Source: Marinirhabdus sp963799365
GTDB taxonomy: Bacteria; Bacteroidota; Bacteroidia; Flavobacteriales; Flavobacteriaceae
Reading direction: 5' to 3'
NCBI GenBank assembly: GCA_963799365.1
Contig: CAWCWV010000017.1
Span: 682,001-746,000, forward strand
Length of the DNA: 64,000 bases
The notes under the pieces were generated by a model. That model was not told where the DNA came from and did no database searches. It worked only from the letters and a program-made list of their open reading frames with translations. Positions 26,746-34,922 of this stretch are shown here, piece by piece (the stretch's first letter is position 1; each line of letters opens with the position of its first letter). Made by a program: the position numbers and the translations under genes.

Positions 26746-27198
26746 TTGTCAATGCGCACTAGTTGCGCATTCGGTTTAACGTTTAGTTCTTCTTTTTATT
26801 AAAATGCTTTACAACGCATCACTTATTATTAGTATCATAACTGGTTAAATCCCAATCATCACTCAAATCTTCCCAATTGGGATTCATTTCAGTAATGATG
26901 TTTATTTTCCATTGTTTCTTCCACTTCTTAATAGTCTTTTCTCTTTTAATGGCTTCTTGAATCCATTGATGTTCTTCAAAATAAACCAATTTCTTAATAT
27001 TATATCTACCTACGTGTGTGCCGTAGTTGGCTGCTTTATGTTCCACCATCCTGCGCTTTATATTATTTGTTACTCCTACGTAGAAAATATGGTGGTTTTC
27101 GTGCGTGAGGATGTAAGTGTAATATTTGTGCTTGCGGGTCATTTGAATTAATAATTAGGCTACCAATCAAACGTATGCGCAACAAGTGCGCATTGACA
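26746..27198 (-). mobile_element. GIY-YIG cassette within a strong inverted repeat
   Basis: The arms 26746-26769 and 27175-27198 match as inverted repeats at 23 of 24 positions, core TGTCAATGCGCAC. Each arm is itself palindromic (TGCGCA on both sides of ACTAGT/ACTTGT), so it can form a hairpin alone or a long stem with its partner. Only the GIY-YIG gene lies between. Confidence 0.72.
26819..27142 (-). CDS. GIY-YIG nuclease-domain protein (UPF0213-like)
   Basis: 107 residues. Marks of the GIY-YIG fold: YYTYILTHENHHIFYVGVT (the YI...YVG pair, residues about 7-23), IKRRMVEHKA with the catalytic Arg (about 27-36), and VYFEEHQWIQEAIKREKTIKKW with the catalytic-position Glu. Short stand-alone GIY-YIG proteins are widespread and mostly uncharacterised. 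In this window it is bounded by a 24-base inverted repeat and sits between paaZ and the paaF-like gene. A role in mobility of its own cassette would be pure inference. Confidence 0.9.
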   Translation of the reverse strand: MTRKHKYYTYILTHENHHIFYVGVTNNIKRRMVEHKAANYGTHVGRYNIKKLVYFEEHQWIQEAIKREKTIKKWKKQWKINIITEMNPNWEDLSDDWDLTSYDTNNK

Positions 27199-27208
27199 GT
27201 TTGTTTTG

Positions 27209-29749
27209 CTACAGCAAATCAAACTGATCAAGATGATGATTCAAATGTTTACGTTCTAATAAATACCACTCATATTTGTTCATCTCTCCAAAAACTAAAT
27301 TCTTCAAAACTGCGTCAGGATTATTTTTGAAAAAATCTAAATATTTAAATCGCTGTGCTAAAAACTTGTCTTTTGCAGTTTGTAAATCTGCGTGCTCTAA
27401 TGGCGCCAGAGTATCTTTCTCGAGCATTGGAAATCTAGAATTCTGGGGAAATTTTTCAAAATTATATAAACTGTCGTTCACCTTTTCTACATATTTTTCA
27501 GGAGTAGCGATATCAAAATCTTGTATGTCACCACAAGCAATTTTATAGGTATACTCTAAATGCTCCACCATATGTTGCGGTGTCATAATACCCCATTTCG
27601 GTTTTATATCTTCTGAAAGTTGATTGAGACAAGACTGAATCTTCTCTGTTGTCATTTCAGCAAAAACCTCCTGTTTCTTTTCAACCATGGTAAGAATGGT
27701 TGCAATACAAACTAATGGATCTTCCCGTTCTTCTCCGTCTGGTAATATAGCATTGGCACTATCTACGTTGGCATCAAAGATCTCTACGTACCATTTTACA
27801 ATGCCACTTGGGTGCTCCTGCCCTCTGCTGTCTCGGTCTACTTTTTGTTTGCACGTTAACCGCACGTATAAAGTGTCGTTGTGATAAATGGGTCGTAAAA
27901 AGCGTATTTCTTCCAAGCCATAATTTGCGGCAACGGGTCCCTTATTCGGATACACAAACAATCCTGCCGCCATTGAAATGATAAAGTACCCATGTGCGGT
28001 TCGCTTTTCAAAAATACTTCCGTCCAGGCTTGTAATGTCGGTATGGGCATAAAAGTGATCCCAGGTTAAATTTCCGAAGTTTACAATATCTGTATCGGTT
28101 ATGGTTCGATTATGTGTTTTTAATGACATTCCAGGCTGGATGTCTTCCCAATGGTAGGCGAATGGATGCTTTGCCGATTCTTTATAATCTGCTTTTGGCT
28201 GATACATTCCTGTTACTTCGGTCAAGGTCGTTGGACTTCCCTGAATAGCGCAGCGTTGCAAATAATGCTTAATACCGCGCATTCCACCCATCTCTTCTCC
28301 TCCTCCTGCGCGTCCAGGGCCTCCGTGAATTAATCCTGGTAATGGTGATCCGTGTCCTGTACTTTGTTTAGCGCTTTCACGATTCAATATTAAAATCCGA
28401 CCGTGATGACTCGCTGCTCCAACAGTATATTGGGTTGCAATGTTATTATCGTTGGTAACAATGGAGCTTACCAAGGAACCCTTCCCCATTTTAGCTAATG
28501 TAATCGCATCTTCCAACGAATCGTAGGGCATTAGGGTACTTACAGGACCAAAGGCTTCGGTTATGTGGGCATTTTCATTTTGCAATGGGTTATTTTCCCG
28601 CATCAGAATAGGCTTCATAAATGCTCCTTTTTTTGAATCTGCACCCACGGCTTCAAAGTCTTCAAAATTTCCATAAACCATTTCTGCAGTTTCAGCAATC
28701 TTGGCTACTTGTTCTTTTACACTATTTCGTTGTGCATCGCTCACCAGACTTCCCATGCGCACTTCTTTCAACCGAGGGTCTCCAATAGTTACTTTATCCA
28801 ACTGATTTGCCAAAGCAATCTGAACATCTTCCAACAAATCTTGCGGTACGATGATACGACGGATAGCCGTACATTTCTGGCCGCACTTGCCAGTCATCTC
28901 ATTTCGGACTTCTTTAATAAATAAATCAAATTCTGGTGTTCCTGGCACTGCATCTTTTCCTAAAATAGCAGCGTTTAAGCTATCTGCTTCCATCGTAAAA
29001 GGAACAGATTCTTCAATTAACTGCGGATGATTTTTAAGTTGGCGCCCAATTTTTGCCGAACCTGTAAAGGTGACAACATCCTGCGATTGGACGGTATCCA
29101 AAACATTTTTAGCAGTTCCGGAAATAAGCTGTAACGAACCCTCAGGTAAAATTCCTGAACCAATGATTTCTCTCACAACTGCCTCAGTTACATAAGCAGT
29201 TTGTGGCGCTGGTAAAACCACTGCCGGCATTCCTGCCATCCAGTTTACCGCGCATTTTTCCAACATTCCCCATACAGGGAAATTGAATGCGTTAATATGC
29301 ACAGCAACACCTTCGCGAGGCACCATAATATGATGTGCCATAAAACGCCCACCACGAGACAAATCGATTGGGTCGCCTTCTACGTGATAGGATTGATTGG
29401 GAAATAATTTACGCAGAGATGCATTGGCGAATAAGTTTCCAAAACCACCTTCAATATCTACCCAACTATCACGTTTAGTAGCCCCTGTGCGGTAACTAAT
29501 CTCATAAAAAGCCTGCTTTCTTTTATCAAGATACATAGCTAGGCTTTTCAACATATTTCCACGTTGCTGAAAAGTCATTTTACGGAGTGTTTCTCCTTTA
29601 TCTCTACCGTATTGCAATATGGAAGGCACGTCTAAACCTTCCACTGTTGTACTTGTAAAATGCTCTCCAGTGATAGAGTCGAAAACGGGAATTCCTTCAC
29701 CATTTCCAGACTGCCATTGGCCTTGTATGTAATGTTGTGTTTTATTCAT
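27209..29749 (-). CDS. paaZ: PaaZ: oxepin-CoA hydrolase / 3-oxo-5,6-dehydrosuberyl-CoA semialdehyde dehydrogenase with extra C-terminal domain
   Basis: 846 residues. The aldehyde dehydrogenase domain covers about 1-520: VTFTGSAKIGRQ, general base Glu in TMEADSLNAA (about 256), nucleophile Cys in GKCGQKCTAIRR (about 295). The MaoC-like hydratase domain covers about 530-685 (DHFYAHTD, KRTAHGYFIISMAAGLF). PaaZ opens the oxepin ring of the CoA thioester and oxidises the aldehyde. The last 160 residues (from about 690) are not part of classic PaaZ (about 680 residues): HMVEHLEYTYKIA and LERKHLNHHLDQF give a His pattern like DinB/DUF1569 four-helix metal proteins. Similar extensions probably occur in other Bacteroidetes PaaZ. 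Confidence 0.95.
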   Translation of the reverse strand: MNKTQHYIQGQWQSGNGEGIPVFDSITGEHFTSTTVEGLDVPSILQYGRDKGETLRKMTFQQRGNMLKSLAMYLDKRKQAFYEISYRTGATKRDSWVDIEGGFGNLFANASLRKLFPNQSYHVEGDPIDLSRGGRFMAHHIMVPREGVAVHINAFNFPVWGMLEKCAVNWMAGMPAVVLPAPQTAYVTEAVVREIIGSGILPEGSLQLISGTAKNVLDTVQSQDVVTFTGSAKIGRQLKNHPQLIEESVPFTMEADSLNAAILGKDAVPGTPEFDLFIKEVRNEMTGKCGQKCTAIRRIIVPQDLLEDVQIALANQLDKVTIGDPRLKEVRMGSLVSDAQRNSVKEQVAKIAETAEMVYGNFEDFEAVGADSKKGAFMKPILMRENNPLQNENAHITEAFGPVSTLMPYDSLEDAITLAKMGKGSLVSSIVTNDNNIATQYTVGAASHHGRILILNRESAKQSTGHGSPLPGLIHGGPGRAGGGEEMGGMRGIKHYLQRCAIQGSPTTLTEVTGMYQPKADYKESAKHPFAYHWEDIQPGMSLKTHNRTITDTDIVNFGNLTWDHFYAHTDITSLDGSIFEKRTAHGYFIISMAAGLFVYPNKGPVAANYGLEEIRFLRPIYHNDTLYVRLTCKQKVDRDSRGQEHPSGIVKWYVEIFDANVDSANAILPDGEEREDPLVCIATILTMVEKKQEVFAEMTTEKIQSCLNQLSEDIKPKWGIMTPQHMVEHLEYTYKIACGDIQDFDIATPEKYVEKVNDSLYNFEKFPQNSRFPMLEKDTLAPLEHADLQTAKDKFLAQRFKYLDFFKNNPDAVLKNLVFGEMNKYEWYLLERKHLNHHLDQFDLL

Positions 29750-29782
29750 TTTAGTTCTTTTAAACTTCGGAAGAACATCCCC

Positions 29783-29808
29783 CTAACCCCCTTTAAAGGG
29801 GGAATTAG
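29783..29808. repeat. Perfect palindrome between paaJ and paaZ
   Basis: CCCCCTTTAAAGGGGG (29787-29802) is fully self-complementary, flanked by CTAA and TTAG. It occupies the only gap between paaJ and paaZ. Similar CCCCCTTTAAAGGGGG motifs are common between flavobacterial genes. Confidence 0.6.
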
Positions 29809-29812
29809 ATTT

Positions 29813-31027
29813 TTATAAATTCACATTTTCGATAATCGCAGCATAACCTTGTCCCACTCCAATGCACATGGTTACTAATGCATAACGTTTTCCAGTTTCT
29901 TTTAACTCCAAAGCCGCAGAATACGCAATACGAGTTCCTGTAACGCCCAACGGGTGTCCAATTGCAATAGAACCGCCATTCGGGTTAATTCTTGGGTCGT
30001 TATCTTTTAAGCCCCATTCTCTAATGCAGGCTAACGCTTGCGATGCGAAGGCTTCGTTAAGCTCAATTACATCCATATCTTCCATTTTCAACCCTGCTTT
30101 TTTCAAGGCTTTATTAGATGCTTCTACAGGACCAATACCCATAATTCTGGGTTCTACACCCACTACTGCAGAAGATACGATTCTTGCTAGTGGCTTTAAG
30201 TTATATTTTTTGACAGCATCTTCAGAAGCAATAATTGTAGCAGCGGCGCCATCATTTAATCCAGAAGCATTACCGGCAGTAACACTTCCACCTTCTTTTT
30301 TAAAGGCCGGACGTAGTTTTGCTAATATTTCTTTGGTCGTTTCAGGACGTATAAACTCGTCTTCCTTGAAGATAATAGAATCTTTTTTACGCTGCGGAAT
30401 TTCAACGGCGACAATTTCTTTTGCTAATCGTCCATTTTTCTGAGCCTTGGCAGCTTTCATTTGGCTGTGATATGCAAAAGCATCCTGGTCTTCTCTTGAA
30501 ATATGGTGTTTTTCCACTAAATTTTCAGCAGTCACGCCCATTCCGTCGGTACCGTAAATTTCCTGCATTTTGGGATTTACAAATCGCCATCCAAAAGACG
30601 AATCGTACATTTTATTATCATTTCCGAAGGGAGCAGCACTTTTTGAAATTACCCAAGGGCCACGCGTCATATTCTCCACACCTCCCGAAATAAACACATC
30701 GCCATCGCCTGCTTTAATAGCTCGATTGGCGTGAATTATTGCTGAAAGTCCGCTGCTACACAATCTATTTACTGTTTCACCAGGAACTATAAAAGGCAAG
30801 CCTGCCAACAACAAACTCATACGCGCAACATTCCGATTATCTTCTCCAGCCTGATTGGCACAGCCCATAATTACATCGTCATACGCCTCTTTAGGGATGT
30901 TGGGATTTCTTTTTACGATTTCGGCAATTACTTTCGCTCCTAAATCGTCCGTACGAACTGCACCAAGAGTTCCTTTATAGTTTCCTATGGCGGTTCTTAT
31001 ACCGTCTATGATGTATGCTTCCTTCAT
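29813..31027 (-). CDS. paaJ: 3-oxoadipyl-CoA / acetyl-CoA thiolase
   Basis: 404 residues, thiolase II family. Nucleophile Cys90 in VNRLCSSGLSA, His in GGSIAIGHPLGVTGTR (about 360), and second Cys in TMCIGVGQG (about 392). In the pathway it cleaves 3-oxoadipyl-CoA to succinyl-CoA and acetyl-CoA and also acts at the 3-oxo-5,6-dehydrosuberyl-CoA step. It starts 12 bases after the metallopeptidase gene. The closely related pcaF gives the same reaction; operon context favours paaJ. Confidence 0.93.
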   Translation of the reverse strand: MKEAYIIDGIRTAIGNYKGTLGAVRTDDLGAKVIAEIVKRNPNIPKEAYDDVIMGCANQAGEDNRNVARMSLLLAGLPFIVPGETVNRLCSSGLSAIIHANRAIKAGDGDVFISGGVENMTRGPWVISKSAAPFGNDNKMYDSSFGWRFVNPKMQEIYGTDGMGVTAENLVEKHHISREDQDAFAYHSQMKAAKAQKNGRLAKEIVAVEIPQRKKDSIIFKEDEFIRPETTKEILAKLRPAFKKEGGSVTAGNASGLNDGAAATIIASEDAVKKYNLKPLARIVSSAVVGVEPRIMGIGPVEASNKALKKAGLKMEDMDVIELNEAFASQALACIREWGLKDNDPRINPNGGSIAIGHPLGVTGTRIAYSAALELKETGKRYALVTMCIGVGQGYAAIIENVNL

Positions 31028-31039
31028 TATAATTTTATT

Positions 31040-31900
31040 CTAATTTTGTATTTCAGAAAAAGTATCTCCTTGTTGTATATCGCCTGTTTTATAGCCTTTC
31101 ATAAACCATTGCTTGCGTTGTTCTGAAGTTCCGTGGGTAAAACTGTCTGGCCTTACCGTGCCTTGCGTTCTTTTTTGAATGGCATCATCACCCACTGCAT
31201 TTGCAGCACTAAGTGCCTCGTCTATATCACCTTCTTCTAGGTATTCTCTGTTGTAGTGGGACCAAATACCCGCGTAAAAATCTGCTTGTAATTCCAATGC
31301 AACCGATAATCTATTTCCTTCCGTTGTATTTGTTTGCCGCTGTGCCTGACTCACTTTTTGGCTGGTACCTAAGAGCGTTTGTACGTGGTGGCCAATTTCG
31401 TGAGCGGTGACATAAGCAATTGCAAAATCGCCTCCTTTTGCACCAAAACGTGATTTTAATTCGTCAAAAAATGCCAAATCCATATATATTTTTTGGTCTA
31501 CTGGACAGTAAAATGGGCCAGAAGCAGATGTTGCGCTTCCACAGCTTGTATTCACAGCATCGGTAAATAATACCATATTTGGTTCTTTATATTGTCCTAA
31601 ATTATTATCTCTAAAAACTTGCGACCATACAGTTTCGGTATCTGCTAGCACAGTAGCCATAAAATCTCCCATTTCTTTTTCTTGAGGGGTCAGCTCCCTT
31701 TGCTCCGTTTGTTGGCTTGTTTGACTATTGCCTATTTGCTCGACCAAAGGGGCGAGTTGTTGCCCAGTATCACCTCCAAAAATTTGTAATGCTATTACAA
31801 TTAAAGCGATAACACCACCACCTGCAGCTAATTTACCTTTCGAGCTCATCCCGCGGCGGTCTTCCATATTGTCACTTTTTCTTCTACCTTGCCATTTCAT
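31040..31900 (-). CDS. Neutral zinc metallopeptidase (YpfJ family)
   Basis: 286 residues. A single membrane span (about 27-45, LAAGGGVIALIVIALQIFGG) follows a basic cytoplasmic start (MKWQGRRKSDNMEDRRGMSS), a family hallmark. The zinc site is AHEIGHHVQ (about 166) with ELQADFYAGIW (about 205) giving the third ligand. It belongs to the YpfJ/KPN_02809 neutral zinc metallopeptidases, of unknown substrate. It lies inside the paa operon, 12 bases from paaJ and 35 from paaI, with no obvious link to aromatic catabolism. Confidence 0.92.
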   Translation of the reverse strand: MKWQGRRKSDNMEDRRGMSSKGKLAAGGGVIALIVIALQIFGGDTGQQLAPLVEQIGNSQTSQQTEQRELTPQEKEMGDFMATVLADTETVWSQVFRDNNLGQYKEPNMVLFTDAVNTSCGSATSASGPFYCPVDQKIYMDLAFFDELKSRFGAKGGDFAIAYVTAHEIGHHVQTLLGTSQKVSQAQRQTNTTEGNRLSVALELQADFYAGIWSHYNREYLEEGDIDEALSAANAVGDDAIQKRTQGTVRPDSFTHGTSEQRKQWFMKGYKTGDIQQGDTFSEIQN

Positions 31901-31935
31901 ATTTTATACGTATTGAGGTTGTTTTTAGTTCAGTT

Positions 31936-32373
31936 TTATACTTCCCAATCTTTGTTAGTCCTATAAACTACTCCTTTAAAAAGCGCCACTAATTGCTCAC
32001 CTCTCTTTACTTCTACAATATTAAAACCTACTTTGGTTTTTTGTAGGTCTAAGGTGGCTGCTGCGGTAATATAATCTCCTTCTTCTAAGGCTTCAATATG
32101 GTTTATACTTGTTTCAATAGACACTGCATATTTTCCGTGTGTGTTTGCAGTAAAACCGAAAGCGGTATCCGCTAATGAATAACTAATTCCGCCGTGGGCC
32201 TTGTTCATACTATTAAGCATTTCCTTCCGAATGGTCATACCTACTTTACAAAATCCGAGGCGTGATTCTAAAATCTTTATTCCAAGCCATTGGCTGAACG
32301 CATCTTGGGAGAGCATTTTTTCAGGAATGTTTTCAGGTGATAGGCAGTGGGTCGTAGGTGGTATGTTATCCAT
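31936..32373 (-). CDS. paaI: PaaI hotdog thioesterase
   Basis: 145 residues as opened at 32373. Hotdog fold with the PaaI catalytic stretch MNKAHGGISYSLADTAFGF (about 55-73; Asp as general base, HGG motif). It hydrolyses ring-hydroxylated or dead-end phenylacetyl-CoA thioesters. The start is uncertain: residues 4-11 (IPPTTHCL) are encoded by the left arm of cassette 3. Homology proper starts around SPENIPEKMLSQDAF; ATG at 32316 (MLSQDAFSQWLG) is the alternative start. The gene overlaps the four-helix-bundle stop by 8 bases. Confidence 0.88.
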   Translation of the reverse strand: MDNIPPTTHCLSPENIPEKMLSQDAFSQWLGIKILESRLGFCKVGMTIRKEMLNSMNKAHGGISYSLADTAFGFTANTHGKYAVSIETSINHIEALEEGDYITAAATLDLQKTKVGFNIVEVKRGEQLVALFKGVVYRTNKDWEV

Positions 32374-32788
32374 TGTTAATTCTATTTGAAATTTTATTTC
32401 GCAATGAACTTATCATTTTGGTTAATTCGGCTAAATACATTCTGTTCTCCTCGTTCTCTTCCCAAGTTAAATAACCTCTTAAATATGCTTTTGTAGTACA
32501 AGCTACGCATTCGTGAGCACTGTGCCAAGAATTGCCCAAATAGTTAAAGAATTGTTTATCTGTACCACCTGAGCCCTCTGCAATATTTAATGCAATTGAA
32601 TCGCCAGCTCTTTTAAATTGAGATGTCAATTCATATCTTTCATCTTTAGGAAAACTTTTAGTTTGTTTATTTACTAATTCTCCATAATCAATTGACTTAC
32701 TATATATTTGAAGTTCTTCAAAATTAAAATGATATTTTGATTTCATAATTAATTTTTTCACCACCTACGCCCTACTACCTACCTCCTA
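32341..32788 (-). mobile_element. Cassette 3: four-helix-bundle gene within an inverted repeat
   Basis: CGTAGGTGGT (32353-32362) is exactly matched by the reverse complement of 32760-32769. The match extends to about 17 bases with two differences (32346-32362), and TAGG blocks lie at both outer ends. The left arm is read as coding sequence by paaI. Confidence 0.6.
32366..32746 (-). CDS. Four-helix-bundle protein (23S rRNA intervening-sequence family)
   Basis: 126 residues from ATG at 32746 (MKSKYHFNFEELQIYSK); six more codons upstream (32764) are open but absent from the sister copy at 25547. Family segments: SQFKRAGDSIALNIAEGSGG (about 45-64) and SAHECVACTTKAYLRGYL (about 82). Lies between paaH and paaI. 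Function unknown; in this family some members are encoded in rRNA insertions. Confidence 0.9.
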   Translation of the reverse strand: MKSKYHFNFEELQIYSKSIDYGELVNKQTKSFPKDERYELTSQFKRAGDSIALNIAEGSGGTDKQFFNYLGNSWHSAHECVACTTKAYLRGYLTWEENEENRMYLAELTKMISSLRNKISNRINNG

Positions 32789-32794
32789 TTATTT

Positions 32795-33958
32795 TTAATT
32801 AAAAAATGTTTTATGATCACGACTCATCTTCCTCAACAAAGGTGAGCAACGATACCTATCTTCGTGATACAAATCATAGAGTTTGTCTATTTTTTCAACA
32901 CACCAATCAATTCCTTTTTCATTGGCCCAGGCCAGCAATCCTTTTGGATAATTAACACCCTTTGTCATTGCATTATCAATAGCTTCTGCAGTAGCTATTT
33001 TCCAAAAAAGTGCATCTGCAGCTTCGTTGATAAGCATTACTAAGATACGTTCAAAAATACTATTTAATAAGTCCACATCTTCTCTTGGCTCTGGACTGAT
33101 AGAATTCCCTACATATTGGTAATACCCTCTTCCGGATTTTCTTCCTAAATATCCAGCTTCGGCAAAACGTTTTTGAGTGAAGGCGGGTCTGTACCTTGGG
33201 TCGTAATAGAAGGCCTTAAATACGGTTTCGGTAACCGTATAGTTTACATCATTTCCTATAAAATCCATCAATTCAAAAGGACCCATTCTGAATCCACCAA
33301 CAGTTTTCATAGCGTGGTCTATGGTAACGAAATCTGCAATGCCTTCTTCATAGATACGCAATGCCTCCCCATAAAAAGGCCGCGCCACTCGGTTTACAAT
33401 AAAGCCTGGTGTATCTTTAGCTACTGCAACAACCTTCTTCCAACTCTTTATAGTTTCTTCTGAAATTTTAAGCACTTCATCACTTGTTTGAATGGCTGGA
33501 ATCACCTCTACCAATTTCATTAAGGGTGCTGGATTAAAAAAATGAATCCCAACACATCGTTCTGGTATTTCTAATGAAGATGCTATAGAAGCTATCGAAA
33601 GTGAAGATGTATTTGAAGCTATGATACAATCTTCAGAAACATAGCTTTCCAATTCCTGAAATACCTTCTTTTTGATTTCCAGATTTTCAACAATAGCCTC
33701 AATCGTCATATCACTATCTGCCAATTCTTTTAGCGAACTTACATAGCTTATGTTAGCTTCAATCTTGTTTTTTTCTTCGGAAGTAATATGGCCTTTCTCA
33801 ACCAATCGACTCATTATTTTTTCCAAAGCATTTTTTGCTTTATCCAGCGCTTCTTGGTTTAAATCGAATAGTTTAACCTTACAACCTGCTGTGGACGCCA
33901 CTTGTGCTATACCAGAACCCATAGTGCCTGCGCCGATTATTCCTATATTTTTTATCAT
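32795..33958 (-). CDS. paaH: 3-hydroxyacyl-CoA dehydrogenase (3-hydroxyadipyl-CoA dehydrogenase)
   Basis: 387 residues. NAD-binding Rossmann start IGIIGAGTMGSGIAQ (residues about 4-18), NTSSLSIASIA (about 117), and the catalytic HFFNPAPLMKLVEV (His about 141). The C-terminal dimerisation domain reads KDTPGFIVNRVARPFYGEAL, with a second half to residue 380. In this operon it should oxidise 3-hydroxyadipyl-CoA. Cassette 3 follows it on the minus strand. Confidence 0.92.
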   Translation of the reverse strand: MIKNIGIIGAGTMGSGIAQVASTAGCKVKLFDLNQEALDKAKNALEKIMSRLVEKGHITSEEKNKIEANISYVSSLKELADSDMTIEAIVENLEIKKKVFQELESYVSEDCIIASNTSSLSIASIASSLEIPERCVGIHFFNPAPLMKLVEVIPAIQTSDEVLKISEETIKSWKKVVAVAKDTPGFIVNRVARPFYGEALRIYEEGIADFVTIDHAMKTVGGFRMGPFELMDFIGNDVNYTVTETVFKAFYYDPRYRPAFTQKRFAEAGYLGRKSGRGYYQYVGNSISPEPREDVDLLNSIFERILVMLINEAADALFWKIATAEAIDNAMTKGVNYPKGLLAWANEKGIDWCVEKIDKLYDLYHEDRYRCSPLLRKMSRDHKTFFN

Positions 33959-33974
33959 TTAAAATTATGCTTTT

Positions 33975-34033
33975 TGAATATCGAATGATGAATTTTAAAT
34001 TTCACTATTTTTCATTTTACTATTTGATATTCA
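33975..34033. repeat. Small inverted repeat between paaG and paaH
   Basis: TGAATATCGAA (33975-33985) and TTTGATATTCA (34023-34033) match as inverted repeats at 10 of 11 positions with a 37-base AT-rich loop that holds no gene. Confidence 0.4.
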
Positions 34034-34040
34034 TTATTCT

Positions 34041-34823
34041 TTACTTTCCTTTAAAAACTGGTTTTCTCTTCTCCACAAAAGCAGCTACCCCTTCGGCATA
34101 ATCTTCACTTTCGGCAGCTTCTATTTGTAATTTTCCTTCCATTTCTAACTGCTCATCCAAAGTATTATCCATAGACTTATTAAGCAATCGTTTTGTCATT
34201 GCCAAAGCTTTGGTAGGCATTTGCGCTAATGTATTTGCTGTATTTTGAATTTCTTGTTCAAAATCTTCCAGAGAAGTCATTTTATAGATCATTCCCATTT
34301 TTTCGGCTTCTTCGGCTGAAATTTTATCCCCTAACATCATTAATGCTGAAGCTTTTTGAAAGCCAATAAGTCTTGGCAAAAAGAACGTTCCACCACTATC
34401 TGGCACCAACCCAATTTTACTAAACGCTTGAATAAAACTAACTTTTTCGTGTGCAATCACTACATCACATGCCAGCGCAATATTTGCTCCCGCCCCTGCT
34501 GCTACTCCATTAACTGCGGCAATAATTGGTTTTTCAATTTTCCGGATTCTTAAAATAATAGGATTGTAATGTTCTTCAAGAATTTTTCTGAAACCAGGGT
34601 TCAATTCGGGTGTCGTAACTTCTTTTAAATCTTGCCCTGCACAAAATGCTTTTCCAGCGCCAGTAATAACTATCGCTCTTATTCCTTCATTTTTTTCGCA
34701 AGTATCAAGTTCATTTTGAAGTAATAATGCCATCTCACGGTTAAAGCTATTGAAAACTTCTGGGCGGTTTAATGTTAGCGTGGCAACGCCATTATTAATT
34801 TCTTTGGTTATGGATTGGGTCAT
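34041..34823 (-). CDS. paaG: 2-(1,2-epoxy-1,2-dihydrophenyl)acetyl-CoA isomerase
   Basis: 260 residues. Crotonase fold with FCAGQDLKEV (about 63) and NGVAAGAGANIALACDVV (about 104), and the PaaG-typical FIQAFSKIGLVPDSGGTFFLPR (described by its FSKIGL and PDSGGT parts, about 131-145), where the Asp is the expected catalytic acid. It rearranges the ring epoxide to oxepin-CoA. The C-terminus KRKPVFKGK matches known PaaG proteins. Element A separates it from paaD. Confidence 0.93.
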   Translation of the reverse strand: MTQSITKEINNGVATLTLNRPEVFNSFNREMALLLQNELDTCEKNEGIRAIVITGAGKAFCAGQDLKEVTTPELNPGFRKILEEHYNPIILRIRKIEKPIIAAVNGVAAGAGANIALACDVVIAHEKVSFIQAFSKIGLVPDSGGTFFLPRLIGFQKASALMMLGDKISAEEAEKMGMIYKMTSLEDFEQEIQNTANTLAQMPTKALAMTKRLLNKSMDNTLDEQLEMEGKLQIEAAESEDYAEGVAAFVEKRKPVFKGK

Positions 34824-34846
34824 ATTTTAAAATTGTTAGTGGGTTT

Positions 34847-34909
34847 CCCCTTCCGACTTTTTCGCAAAAAAGCGAAAAACCCACCTTCCCCTGAAAATGG
34901 GGAAGGAGC
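34847..34909 (+). repeat. Two-hairpin dispersed repeat, copy A
   Basis: Header CCCCTTCC (34847-34854). Stem 1: TTTTTCGC (34858-34865) with GCGAAAAA (34872-34879). Then CACCTTCCCC and stem 2: CCTTCCCC with GGGGAAGG, ending GGAGC (34909). An outer pair GTGGGTTT/AAACCCAC (34839-34846, 34877-34884) competes with stem 1. Lies in the paaD-paaG gap. Confidence 0.7.
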
Positions 34910-34922
34910 TATATTGTTATTT

